The translations under genes were made by a program, and so were the position numbers. Under the pieces are notes generated by a model. The model ran no database searches. It saw only the letters and a list, made by a program, of their open reading frames with translations, and had not been told where the DNA came from. This document shows positions 34,833 to 45,800 of a stretch of DNA of 64,000 bases, piece after piece (positions within the stretch are counted from its first letter, which is position 1; each line of letters opens with the position of its first letter). The stretch comes from Periconia sp. R9002 (Eukaryota; Ascomycota; Dothideomycetes; Pleosporales; Periconiaceae). Where the stretch lies: positions 248,001 to 312,000 of the forward strand of contig JAMAHW010000006.1 of the NCBI GenBank assembly GCA_023627715.1. The letters are read 5' to 3'.

Positions 34833-37767
34833 ATGGATCCACTCACGACTATCAGTCTGGCGGCTAATGTAGCCCAGTTTATAGAGTTGGCCATTAAAAT
34901 CGTGCAGGGAACATACGAGGTTGCGAGTTCTTCAACAGGTTTATTAGCCAAGCATGAAGAGGCCGATCTCGTCGCTCATAGCATCGCTGGATTGCACCGG
35001 AACATCGTGAACTTGAGCAGCGTGTCGACAAATAAAGATTCGCTTTCTGGGTTGGACAAAAATCTATTGCCCCTCCGCAGGGCTTGTATCACGGTGGGGA
35101 ATGAGTTGCTTAACAATCTCAAAAAATTGAAGGTCTCGGGCCAGCGAAAGAGGTGGAAGGATTTGAGGATAGCGTTGTTGTCGCTCATGAGGGAGAGCAA
35201 GATCAAAGAGCTTGAGAGCCGTTTGATGAATCTTCAAAGACAGATTGACAGTGTGATAATTTCCGATATACAGTAGGTATGTCCCTACCAATAATGTACT
35301 GGCTTCTGAAAATTCGGTCTTTAGGAAGCAACAAACAGCAATTTTGGACTCACTACAAACCAACACCCAGCACACCCATCAAAATTTACGTGTTTCGGAG
35401 GACCTTCTTTCTACCACCCAAACCATAGCGGAAAGCCTAGAGAGCTTACGATGCCGCTCCGGACTTTCAAACCCGGGTCAACCGAAGAAGACACTTCCGC
35501 AAAATCAACAGGACAATCTGTACAAAATCATTCCCCTTGCTGACAAGGCGCAACTGCTTGCTCTGCAACAAACGTTTCTCGCCAGCTTGGATTATGAAAT
35601 GCGACTTTCAAGAGATCAGAGTATCAAAAAGGCACATGCGGAGACATTCCAATGGATCTTTCGGGAGACAGGAGAAGAAGACGATGGAAGACCAACCCGT
35701 TTTCTGCAGTGGCTGGAGGAGGAAGATGGAGTCTTTTGGATCACAGGCAAACCAGGCAGTGGCAAATCAACTCTGATGAGATATCTTTGGACCGAAGATA
35801 GAACTCACACTGCGTTGCGTAAGTGGGCAGAAAGCGATAAAAGCGCTCGGATTGCTACAGCATGTTTTTACTTTTGGAACTCTGGCACTCCGATGCAGCG
35901 ATCGCTGGAGGGGTTGCTACGATCCCTTCTGATCCAAGTACTGGATCAATGTCCGGAGCTTACGCCAAAGGTGTTCCCAAAGAGGTGGAAACTTCTTCAA
36001 TCTATGCAAGTTATGGCGATGAAAGGCTTGTCCATACAAACGATGTCCTCCGCGACAGCACCTTGGAACGTTGAAGAGCTTCTCCAAGGCTTTCGAGTCA
36101 TCTCTGCAGAGGCATCTATCAGTTCACGATTTTGCTTCTTCATTGATGGATTAGACGAATACGATGGTACGGACAAGGAAGTTGTGGACATCATCGCGAG
36201 TTTCGGCGTTTCAAAGTTCCTCAAGTTCTGCTTGTCAAGTCGCCCGCATGTCCATTTCCAAAAAGCATACGGCCAAGACTCTTTACGATCGCTTTCGATA
36301 TCAACACTGACTACCGGAGATATACGACGTTATGTCCATGACAATCTAACAAAGAATCAAGCATACCAAGATCTAAGTATGCAATATCCAGATCGCTGTG
36401 ACAGGCTCGTCAACAATATTGTGGAAGAGGCAAACGGCGTGTTTCTTTGGGTAAGTCAGTTTTCCACCACTGGTGCCATAACTACTAAAGTGATACTGGG
36501 AAAGGTATACCTTGTTGTTCTACGCCTTCTAGAAGGCATCGAAGTTAACAATGATCGAATGGGTGACCTCGAAAGGAAGCTCCAGCGCACACCGAAAGAG
36601 CTCGATCAACTTTTTCGCATGATACTCGATAGTGTTGACAGTGATTATCACGAACCACAAGCACACATGTTCCGTGCCGCATGTGCTTCCACAGAGCCCC
36701 TGCGTCTGACGACTTATTATTTTATGGATTTCGAAGACGAAGAATACATATTCACTCTACCTGTGGAACCTTTGCAACCTCAGAAAATCGCAGAAATGAA
36801 AAACACGACGGCAACGCGGATAAGCGTGCGATGCAAAGGATTGCTAGAGGTTATACACAGTTCCAATCCGGAAATCCACACATTTGAACATGACCATGTC
36901 CAATTCATCCACCGCACATTCCGAGACTTTCTTGCTGAGGGAGAAATGCAAGAGCTCATGAAACGGCGAAGTGCTCCCGGCTTTGATCTTTATCGCACGA
37001 TATGTTTGGGCATACTTGCAGAGTTCAAGTCGTGTGACTTAAACATAGATGTGTCGTGCCACAAATTCACGTGCCTGGTAGATCTCAATCGCTACATACG
37101 TCGATCGGAAAGCGTACGAGGTTCATCGTTCTATGATATTCTGGACGAGGTTCTAAGAATCCTACCGGATTCATCCCGCCAATTGAACCAAGCAATGGAT
37201 ATGCTGAGAAGCTCAGGAGGTAACACCACAGAAGTGAACTGGACCTATGGGAGGCGGGCATACGCTTATCTCCTCAGATCCCCACAAGACATCTCGTTTC
37301 GATTTACTCAATTCGTTGCCAATGGTGATTTGATAGAATACACCAAAAAACAAGTGACCAGACTTTTATCCTCAGAAACTGGATTCGACGATCTACTTAT
37401 CAAGGCGGTACCGTATAACTATGGAGCTGAGCACGACATATTTGAGGTGTTATTCGAGCATCACAGTGGGGACCTTCCTACGCTCCGCCTGATCAAAGTC
37501 CTTCTTGAGATGGGTGCAAATGCTAATGTTTTGTGGCATGAGCTCGTCGTGAGCCATCACCACCGCGATGAACCTTTCTCGCACAATGTTTCTTCGGGAC
37601 TCTACAAGGACTACAGAAATTACTCTCACGACTATAGACATTACTACGACTATACTACCAATTGGGGGTCTGCGTTGATCAAATTACTGCTCAGGCATAC
37701 TGTGGAGTTGCCAAACGAAGCTCGTGTTCTGTTGCCTCCTGATGGCTTTCGGCCTGGTGTAGATTGA
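34833..37767 (+). CDS. STAND/NACHT protein with HeLo-like N-domain
   Basis: Three exons, 34833..35272, 35325..36450 and 36505..37767, give 942 aa. Residues 1-~115 (MDPLTTISLAANVAQFIELA ...) match the fungal N-terminal domain of STAND proteins (HeLo-like). A NACHT NTPase follows: pre-loop EEDGVFWITGKPGSGKSTLM with the P-loop at about 288-296, Walker B FCFFIDGLDEYDG at about 416-428, and later FLKFCLSSRPH (sensor) and ANGVFLWV. Splicing at 36451..36504 joins GVFLW to VYLVVLRLLEG; this 54-nt intron is 3n and stop-free. The C-terminus has only one ankyrin-like unit (LIKVLLEMGANANVLW) and stops soon after. Members of this class act as NLR-like receptors in non-self recognition and regulated cell death. 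The ligand is unknown. A frame overlapping the stop by 4 nt (to 37946) may be lost C-terminal sequence. Confidence 0.88.
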
Positions 37768-38113
37768 AAGACGCCCTCTGCTGTGAATGGCAGTGGAAGA
37801 TACCAAGGCTCGAGCTATCAATTTTGCAAAGATACTTATGGGCTTCTATGATGCAAGGATCGAAAATGGCGGAGTTCTTTTATTATCAATTCATACCTCA
37901 TGAGTGGTATCCTACTGAGGAAAGAAGCGTTGGGCCCAAAAAATAATTTTACGGCAAAGCTGGCCAATGACCCACCAACGATTTGTAACTACAAGTCTGG
38001 TCTGAACTTTCGTAAGGTAGGTACTACGGAGTCAAATTAATAATTCATTGGAGACGATTCATTTGGGAGGCAGCATACTGAGTCATCCATGTAGGAAAGG
38101 TAGCATGCACATC

Positions 38114-38119
38114 TATAAA
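38114..38119 (+). promoter_or_regulatory. TATA box of the F-box/ankyrin-like gene
   Basis: TATAAA lies about 70 nt before the leader intron donor and 219 nt before the ATG at 38333. Confidence 0.5.
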
Positions 38120-38184
38120 GCGCAGCACTGCCCTTCTCTAAGCAACCATCCACACCCCAGGCAACATTCTACTACACCCGAAAC

Positions 38185-38304
38185 GTAAGTTCTCCCCGGG
38201 ACGAAGTCGTACCAAGACACCTCATGGAGTGACGTTTTGCGACTTTGATCACCCACTGTATCACCCCAGCATGAGCTAAACTAACTCTTTCCATGCGAAT
38301 CTAG
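38185..38304 (+). other. Probable 5'-UTR intron
   Basis: GTAAGT donor at 38185, branch-like CTAAACTAAC at 38277-38286 and acceptor ATCTAG ending at 38304, 28 nt before the ATG. The spliced leader would be short and A/C-rich. Confidence 0.6.
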
Positions 38305-38332
38305 GTTCAAACCACCCACAAATCTCCAAGAA

Positions 38333-39370
38333 ATGGCGTCTCTTATGCACCTCCCCGCAGAACTGATCCAACTCATCATCTACTCCATCTTCGACACCTG
38401 GACCTCCAACTCGGTGTTACGTCTGCGTGGCGTAAACAAGTACTTCGACCACGAAATCACAAAACGCTTTCTCTTCAAGCGTTTACCCTTTCTAGACTGC
38501 GAAGAGATCGAACAAGTCTCTTCGGATTTCAAGCAAAAATTGATTTTTTTCCACCTAAAATTCTCGGACAACAGTTTTACATACCCGAACCATATGCAGC
38601 ATGTTGCAACAGATATGCTTTCAATCATCAAGGAACACCCGACATCAGATACCGCACACTTGCGCTCGCGAGACGAAATTCTCTCCGCCATCGCCACTGC
38701 GTCCGTGAAATACGGGTACGATAAAGAAATTTTCGTATACTCACGCGAGCGCATATTGTGCATGCCGTACAGAGGCTGCTCTATATGCGATGTTATGGTG
38801 GGGGCTATGAGACGTAGGCTCCCCTTCCAATTCTCGCGGCAAGACGTAAGGCGCTCGAGCTGCATGATTGGCGTGATTCTGAACTGGGAGGCCTATGTGG
38901 ATGTCCTGTTGAAGAAGGATCCTCTATTGGGATACGGCGAGTGGCGCTCGGTTTTCTTTGACAACCTGTTCAAAACGGCGATTAAGATGCGGAGTACGAA
39001 GGTGATGACATTGTTTTTGGAGAGGGGGATGAGAATATTTGATAATGGTGAAGATAAGAGTGACTCGGGGCTATCTATTTTGCGTTATGCGGCGATAGAC
39101 GGGCATATCGATGTAATTGAAACGATTGTGCCTTTTGCGCGGAAGGAAGGCTATTGGCGTCTGGCGTGGGGTCCTATTGCGAATTATGCTTCCAGGTATA
39201 ACCAGTGGGATATCGTGCGTCTTCTGATGGATAGGGGACTCCTGCATGTGCATGGATTGGATATTAACTATGAGTTGGTGAGGCAGGATGCCAAATTGGA
39301 TAACCGGTGGGATATGCTAGAGATGTTCAAGAAGGCGGACAGGATGCCTATTTTGTTACCGTTTCGTTAA
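38333..39370 (+). CDS. F-box protein with ankyrin-like C-terminus
   Basis: Single exon, 345 aa. The first ~45 residues look like an F-box: MHLPAELIQLIIYSIFDTW, then LRLRGVNKYFDHEITKRFLF. F-box proteins link substrates to SCF ubiquitin ligases through Skp1. The C-terminal third has helical repeats of ankyrin type: TAIKMRSTKVMTLFLERGM, ILRYAAIDGHIDVIETIVPF and NQWDIVRLLMDRGLL. The middle is Cys-containing (CMPYRGCSICDVM) and not recognised. F-box plus ankyrin proteins are common in expanded families in Pezizomycotina. It lies directly downstream of the STAND gene on the same strand; a link between them is not shown. Confidence 0.78.
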   Translation: MASLMHLPAELIQLIIYSIFDTWTSNSVLRLRGVNKYFDHEITKRFLFKRLPFLDCEEIEQVSSDFKQKLIFFHLKFSDNSFTYPNHMQHVATDMLSIIKEHPTSDTAHLRSRDEILSAIATASVKYGYDKEIFVYSRERILCMPYRGCSICDVMVGAMRRRLPFQFSRQDVRRSSCMIGVILNWEAYVDVLLKKDPLLGYGEWRSVFFDNLFKTAIKMRSTKVMTLFLERGMRIFDNGEDKSDSGLSILRYAAIDGHIDVIETIVPFARKEGYWRLAWGPIANYASRYNQWDIVRLLMDRGLLHVHGLDINYELVRQDAKLDNRWDMLEMFKKADRMPILLPFR

Positions 39371-40103
39371 AGGTCTCATAGCTCGTAGAGCAACCTTGAA
39401 AGCGAATTTGATAGTCTACGGCTATAATTACACGCCAGGAACATTGATACACTCCCCACTCCATTGATTATTAAGTTAAACCAAATCATAAGATTGCTAA
39501 TTTAGAAAGAGTAAGAAGTCAGGATTGTATGTAAAGTAATAAGTCCCCACCCTACATCTATCAAGGCCTACTACCCCATGAATATCGATACATCCTCCAG
39601 CTGACTACTTGATGTTTCCTTCTGGCTTGTATGGGTGACTTGACAGTGGCCTTTCGCAGACCAAGCGCTCAACTATTCGGTAATGCAATCATATGGAAAT
39701 GGGTGCAGACAAGCCTCAACCTTCAACCCTCAATGCATGCGGATTCGATGCGCAATATACTCAACTTGTCTCAGCTACAGTCTGAAGTAGCGTGATTGCA
39801 TTCGTTCGTCCACGAACTTGTACTTAGGAAGAGAATTCCTCTTTTCGCGTATTTTGAAAATGTTCCCTTCGTTGAACAGCAACGGCTAAGTGAAAATTCG
39901 GTTGTACCCTGAACATCACTTTTCCTGATAAATGTGATGAGTTGCAAATACATCTCTCGCCACATAACCAGGTGCTCTACGGTTGTGTGCTTCATGTCGT
40001 CCTGGGACGGGAACAGTTCCGTATTGTCAAGAATGACTGCGCCGAACCACTCCTGAAACAATATGAGTTTGTGATATCTTGCATTTGTAATGCAGATAAC
40101 TTC
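39371..40103. other. Convergent intergenic region
   Basis: 3' flanks of the F-box gene (+) and dynactin p27 gene (-). No gene or repeat seen. Confidence 0.4.
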
Positions 40104-40828
40104 TCAAGCCCATTTGGCAATATGATTCGAAAGCAGCTTCCTGAAGATCTCGAGCTGCTTCACATGCAGGGCACTCTTCATCTCTTGGATCTGTGGCTTC
40201 GTCTGCAGCGTTTTATCAATTCTCCTCTGTGACCCAGCATAGACGACGGTGAAATCAGGCAGATGCGTGTGCGGCGGTACAGTGCAATTTGCTGAGACGG
40301 TACAAAACTATAGCAAACCAGTGTCAGCTCAGTTCCCTTTCCATGTCCGCATGCATGAGTGAGGCTCACCTTGCCGACAACACACCCCCTCCCAAGCACA
40401 GCCCCAGCTTCAATGATGCTGGCCTCGCCAATTTCAGCAGCCTCTACAATGGCGCCTGTTTCAATCACAACATGCCGTCCCAGAACCGTACCATCAACCC
40501 GCATGCTCTCGCGCGCACTGCTTGCCGACACAGAGCTTGCTCGCTTATCAGCTTCGCCTATGCCAACGCCCACCCGCGCGCGTTCGTACACTATGACGCC
40601 TTCGCCCAAAACCACAGGAGCTATCGCGCTGCTAATTTTGCTGTGTGGGTGTAGCACGGCGTTCGGACCGACGGTTATGGGCTGGATTCCTGTGAAAGAG
40701 GCATGCTGTGCGACTAGAACGGAGGGATCGAGGAATAGGGAGTTTGGCTTTGGTAGGATGGATGTGCGCTTCGAAATGGCTGATGTGCGGCGGTCCGAGG
40801 ACGGTCGGGCGGGCGTTTGAGTTGCCAT
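40104..40828 (-). CDS. dctn6: Dynactin subunit 6 (p27)
   Basis: Exons 40370..40828 and 40104..40307 give 220 aa from the ATG of MATQTPARPSSDRR. A left-handed beta-helix of hexapeptide repeats runs from about residue 48 to 155 (ITVGPNAVLHPHSKI, APVVLGEGVIVYERARVG, TVLGRHVVIETGAIV, ASIIEAGAVLGRGCVVGK). After the 62-nt intron comes the family tail: FCTVSANCTVPPHTHLPDFT, then VVYAGSQRRIDK and the C-terminal helix VKQLEIFRKLLSNHIAKWA. p27 pairs with p25 in the pointed-end complex of dynactin, which adapts dynein to cargo such as early endosomes. A Ser-rich loop (residues ~97-113) is inserted between repeats. Confidence 0.93.
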
Positions 40829-41630
40829 TATCACGCGTGGTGGCGAGCTGGCCGGTCGTGGTGATGTCTGGTTGGATGTGAAGTTGGACGTTCCAAGTGC
40901 GGCGCGTAGCCACGTGATGATTATCCCGTTCTGACACGTGCGGTCAGTATTCACTCTGGCTTACATAAGTGCGGAGCAACACTCTACCACCGAAGAACCT
41001 CTATAAGGTGCCCATGACAGTTCTGGGGCAACCAATTCTCCAACAAACTATATAGATAGCAAGCAAATAAATTTCACATCGACTATTCATTATGGGGTTT
41101 GGCACACCCTGGGATTGCTTTCTGACAGGAATCAAAATCTAGATCGTACGTTAAACTCCTGTAGAAGCTACGTTAAAAGAGTGTTTAATAGTATTTTAAA
41201 GTAGAAAGTGCGGTTATCACCCTGTTCTAAGCCCAGCCAAACCCCGTAATGCTCCATCAATCCAGCATGAGCTTCACAGAACGTGTGTTCTTTCATTTCC
41301 AGACAGTTGACAAGCTAACTTAAGGGTTCGTTTGTTACCTGAAAATACCCATGTTTTCTCCTACGCAATTTCAATTCATTTCGACAGTTTTCGCTAGACT
41401 ACCTCTAACCTTTGATTACCCCAACCCACCATCTCTGCCCCTACACCAAACAAGCCACTAACAAGGAGCACAACCAACACCAACCTTAACACTATTCAAG
41501 CATATAAAATCCTCTCTCTTCCACCCCTTCCACACCTCCTCCAAACCCACAACCCACCACCACCACACTCAACCCTCATAACAAAACCACACATCCAAAC
41601 CTCCCGCAAAAAAGAAACCAAACACGATCA
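40829..41630. promoter_or_regulatory. Divergent promoter, dctn6 and Cys-rich micropeptide
   Basis: No other gene. ATCACGTG (minus strand) lies at 40911-40918, about 85 nt upstream of dctn6. From 41400 the plus strand is nearly free of G (C/A/T-rich), leading into the TATA box and leader of the micropeptide gene. Confidence 0.5.
41503..41509 (+). promoter_or_regulatory. TATA box of the micropeptide gene
   Basis: TATAAAA stands 122 nt before the ATG at 41631, in a long C/A-rich tract typical of strong fungal core promoters. Confidence 0.6.
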
Positions 41631-41762
41631 ATGTCTTTCTTCTTCGACTCGTGCTTCTACTGGTACTTTTGCGCTCCTTGCTGCGACCACCTCGAGGAGG
41701 ATCATTGTTGTTATGAGTGCTGTCGGTGGTGCAGTGGAGTGTTCAGCTGTGGATCAGCTTGA
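41631..41762 (+). CDS. Ten-cysteine micropeptide, 43 aa
   Basis: I do not recognise this peptide. It is one short open frame: MSFFFDSCFYWYFCAPCC, then acidic DHLEEDH, then CCYECCRWCSGVFSCGSA and a stop. Ten of 43 residues are Cys, mostly as CC pairs, and aromatic residues make up much of the rest. There is no signal peptide. Support for a real gene is the TATAAAA 122 nt upstream, the G-poor 5' leader, an A at -1 of CAATG, and an abrupt change in base composition exactly at the ATG. Possible roles are metal binding or palmitoylated membrane attachment; both are guesses. It could also be the first exon of a longer gene, but I see no good donor site. Confidence 0.5.
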   Translation: MSFFFDSCFYWYFCAPCCDHLEEDHCCYECCRWCSGVFSCGSA

Positions 41763-42801
41763 GGGGACGGGTCCATGTGAGGGATAGGGACATCTGGGTA
41801 TCTTGTGGGGAGGAATGGTGTAGGAGCGTTGGATTGGGTGGAATGAAGGGAGTGTGAGATTTTGGGTGAGAGGGGGATTGGGAAGGTTGGGGATAGCGGT
41901 TTGATTGATGGTGTTTGGTCTATAATGAAATATCTCCACGGGTGATTCATATCAATCCCATTCACTCTTAGATGTATTATCAGGCTTGACTGAACTTTGA
42001 ATTCTTTCGGAACAAGGTATTGACGCTGTCTGCTTTTGGCTCTCATATGCTCTACAATCATATTGATTCACGGCACCATCGATGTCTAGTCTGTAACACA
42101 CGAGGAGAAGCGGAATATAACACCACACTGCCACTTGTAGGATGATTTCCTATTTTGTTCCCTATACAAAAGCAAGTTGCACGACACAAGCAATTCCCAT
42201 TGGACATCAACTTAGTCTACCAAGTCCTACACGTGCATTTGACTGTACCTAATAAAAGACACGGAATCCACGTCAACTGATTCAATATTCTCGTTTGAGA
42301 GCATTGAACTACGATGACCCAAAGGAGTGGCGTTGAACAGATGAGTCGCTCAACAAGGCTTTCGCATTCGCTTTTCGCGACTAACACCTTCCTTCCCACG
42401 CGGTGATATTTTGATCTCACGCATTTGTCTTTCTTATTGCAACCGTGATGTGCACCGACTTAATCGCTTTTACCTTTGCAACAAGAAACACGGATAGAAG
42501 AAAACTTTCCAGGATAGGAAAACACCATGCATAAACCTCATCAAACACCAAAGACACAGAAACTGGTATGATTGGCTATAATACATCGTTACAAGGCCAT
42601 CATCTACGTAAGCCCAACTACCAATCCGTCATGCCCTTTTCATTGCCATCGTGTCTTTCATTCACATCCTCAAACCTCCCCCTTCCCTCATCCCTTTTTC
42701 CGTGTCCCAAAAACTTATGTCCTTGTTTTTTTATATAATTTGGAACACATACCATCACTTCGTTATCATCGGAACTTTTCCGTCCTATCCTGAAAAATGG
42801 C
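41763..42801. other. Convergent intergenic region
   Basis: 3' flanks of the micropeptide (+) and blm10 (-). The first ~200 bp are G-rich on the plus strand (GGGGAGGAAT-like), contrasting with the C-rich leader. No gene supported. Confidence 0.4.
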
Positions 42802-45800
42802 CTATGCAAAGTAACTCTTCCATAGTACACCTTCCAAATCTTCCAGTTGGTCTTGTTCGAAAGCCTGTTGTAGGGATAACGTTAGCAATACATCCTTTCT
42901 GGTCCTGTTTCGTTGGTGGTTAAAGCGTACCTTTACATCGACATGCCACGTGTCTTGTCTCGTCTTCTTGAAATCCGATAGAATGCTCTTGACACTCTTA
43001 CCAACAGATCCCGGATCCGCCGCTGCCTTGCGAGCCAGCGTAGCCAAGACTTCCGTGTACCACGCGGGTGGAGGGCTTGCGTAAGGGAATGCCTGAATCA
43101 GCGCTCCGAGACCTAGGACGGCAGCATGTCTAGTCAGAACTAGCTTGTTTTGCTCCTGGCTTGGCGTGCCTGGGTTGCGGCGCTTGGGTAAGGGGTTTTT
43201 GTCAAGAGCTTCAGTGAATTGTTTCTTAAGTTCCGCTACTTTGCTATCACGCAATGTCGTCGAGGAGCAGCGGATCATGCCAGAGAGCGTGGTGGCGGCA
43301 CCCATTCGCACTTCGAGCTGGTTGTCTTCAAGCATTGCAACGACGCATTCGTAGATAGCAAGTTGCTGCTGTTCACTCATTAGGAAGAGGCGACGGAAGT
43401 AGATCACCTGGATATTGATGAGGATGCGGAGACGTTGATGCCAGCTCGTGGCTGTACGGCCGATGCGGATGAGTGCGGCAATGAATTCAGCATCTTCGCC
43501 TTGTCTGTGTGGAATGTTGGGCAAGTGACGGAAGATGTGATAAGCTAGAGACTGCAACTCCGGGTCTTCCTTGATATCCATCATGTGTAGTAATTGCTCA
43601 GTGAATACATCCGGGAAAAACTTGACAAGTTGTGTACACTCGTGAGAAGAAAGCGTGGAGTCTAACCAGAGCAGGACTGTTTTTCCACCTGAAGTGTATG
43701 AGGAAGGTGTTTGCTGGCCTGCAGGGCGTTCTTTACGCCACACCTCGAGACGATCAAATACATCTCTGATCGTGTTGGAAAATTCTTCTGTCGGCTCGTA
43801 TGGACGTAGACCGATCGAAGAAGAGTCTTTCTGTGCTTTGATCAGAGCGCCGACATTCTTATAAGATTCATGGTATCGTGTCCTATAGATACAAGCAATC
43901 GTCTGGCCCATAGCTTCACGGACGCCTTTATATGGGTGATCGAGATGCTTCATGAAATCTTCTAAGATAGGCTTCTCTAAGCGGAAGTGCCAGCCTGCAT
44001 CAGCGATGCATTGTTGCAGGAGGTAGATCTTTGAGCTCTCTTTAAATGCCGCATTGGAATCCATATCGAGACGGAAGCTAGACAGCCAATCGACAAGAGG
44101 CCAGCTTCGTCTGGGATCGCGGGTTTGCAATACTACATGCAAGAAAGTCGTCCAGTAGCCAGAGTTGTCTGGGTTTAGGCCATCTTGGAATATTCCGCGG
44201 ATGATGGGGAATACATATTCCCAGACCTCCTGTCGCTGCTCAGGTTTTAGATCCGGAGCACATGAAAGGAGTGCGCCCATGATTTCGGCTGTTGCGCGAT
44301 GCTGATGCTTATCGCTACCGTCACCGTACACCGCTTGAGTTAGGTCCTTGATGTCCTCAAAGGTGGCCTTTGCCAAATCGGCGAATACAAGATCGAAAGC
44401 ATGTGTTAACAACATAGCACTGGACATGCGGAAGCGATCAGATCCGGCATCTCGTGGTTCTTGCTTCATAAAAGCGAAATAGTTTGAGAACCAAGAGCGA
44501 TCTAGAAGCGATCCAATCTTCTTACGGACAGAAGTTTCTACGTCGTCAAAATCGATGGGCGGTGGGTTGGGTAGATAGGCCGTCATGCTCTTGGTCCATA
44601 CGAGCCACCCTGGATGATCATGGTCGACGTAATATTCGGCTTCTGGTTTGGCAAACATGCCTAAGTACTCATCAGTCCAATGTGGGTCATCGGCTTTTGT
44701 AGGTACTGATATTTTATCAGGGAGTTCCTCTTCATTGAGAAGATATTTTTCATAACTGTGTCCAGTCATGGCGCGTGCTTGGATAACAGAGAAGAGGCCA
44801 ACAAGAGCACCAGCGTAAAGTCCCCGGAGACTAGGATGTTGGTCGATAGAGCCCTTGGTAACGAGCTCTATCATCTCGTCCGAAGCTATTGTGTCATATC
44901 GCATCCCTAGATTGACGATGATGGCAGCGGTGCGACTGACCTTCTTCCAGTGGGCCGTTTTACTGAAATCAATCAACTCCTTAGATAAGTCGGCCTTCTT
45001 GCCTTCGATGCGGGCCCTCTTCTTCTGGATAAAATCACGGCGCTTATTGACTTTTTGCTGAACGATCTGTTCCTCGTCGCTCGCAATTGCAAATGAAAGA
45101 GCTGCAACAACTTCTTTATCGAGAATGACCATTCGCTCCATTGCTTTTCCCATATCCATGACCTGGAATGTGGCATTTGTGGCGAGCTTTTGCACAGAGG
45201 GTTTGTCAGCACCTGTGACCTCGATGAAAGCTTTGATCAAGGTTGGTGTAAATCGCCAATCGCGACTGATGGTCTTTGCGAGACTCCCAAATAACAGCGT
45301 AAACATGGCACCCTTAATGCGAGGGTAGTCGTTCTCGGCAACGGCTTTGACAAGTGCGTCCAATAGTGGGGGAATAACCAATGGGCGAGCGCCGAGCACG
45401 CACTTCACAGCTGATTCATTTGCAGTCTGAGCAGTGCGCCGGATCTCAGTGTACAAGGAGATACTGGACTCAGCTAAATCAAGCAAGAGCTGTTTGTCAA
45501 GATCGGTCTTCGGTCTCGGGGCAGCATTGTGTCGCAATCGCTGGAGGTGATAGACATATGCGCGTCGAACAAGAAGAGGTCTCGGGTATTCTTTCCTTAA
45601 TCCACTAAATTTGAAAGGACCTTCATCAGATGCAAGGAGGCGCATGATCCGCTCGAGAACGTGAGCAGATCGCTCAATACCGACATCGATGAACCACGAA
45701 CGGTAAGCGTTATACAGCGCGTTGAAGCACGGAACATCGTCCTCCTGCTTTTCGTTCAAGAACTTGTGGACTTGATGCAGAGTCTCGCCAACCTTGTGTC

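Larger units (their letters stand above)
37768..38332. other. Intergenic region with F-box gene promoter
   Basis: The first 180 bp hold an open frame (37764-37946) overlapping the STAND stop codon in another frame; it could be decayed or frameshifted STAND coding sequence. The remainder holds the TATA box and 5'-leader intron of the next gene, listed separately. Confidence 0.45.
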
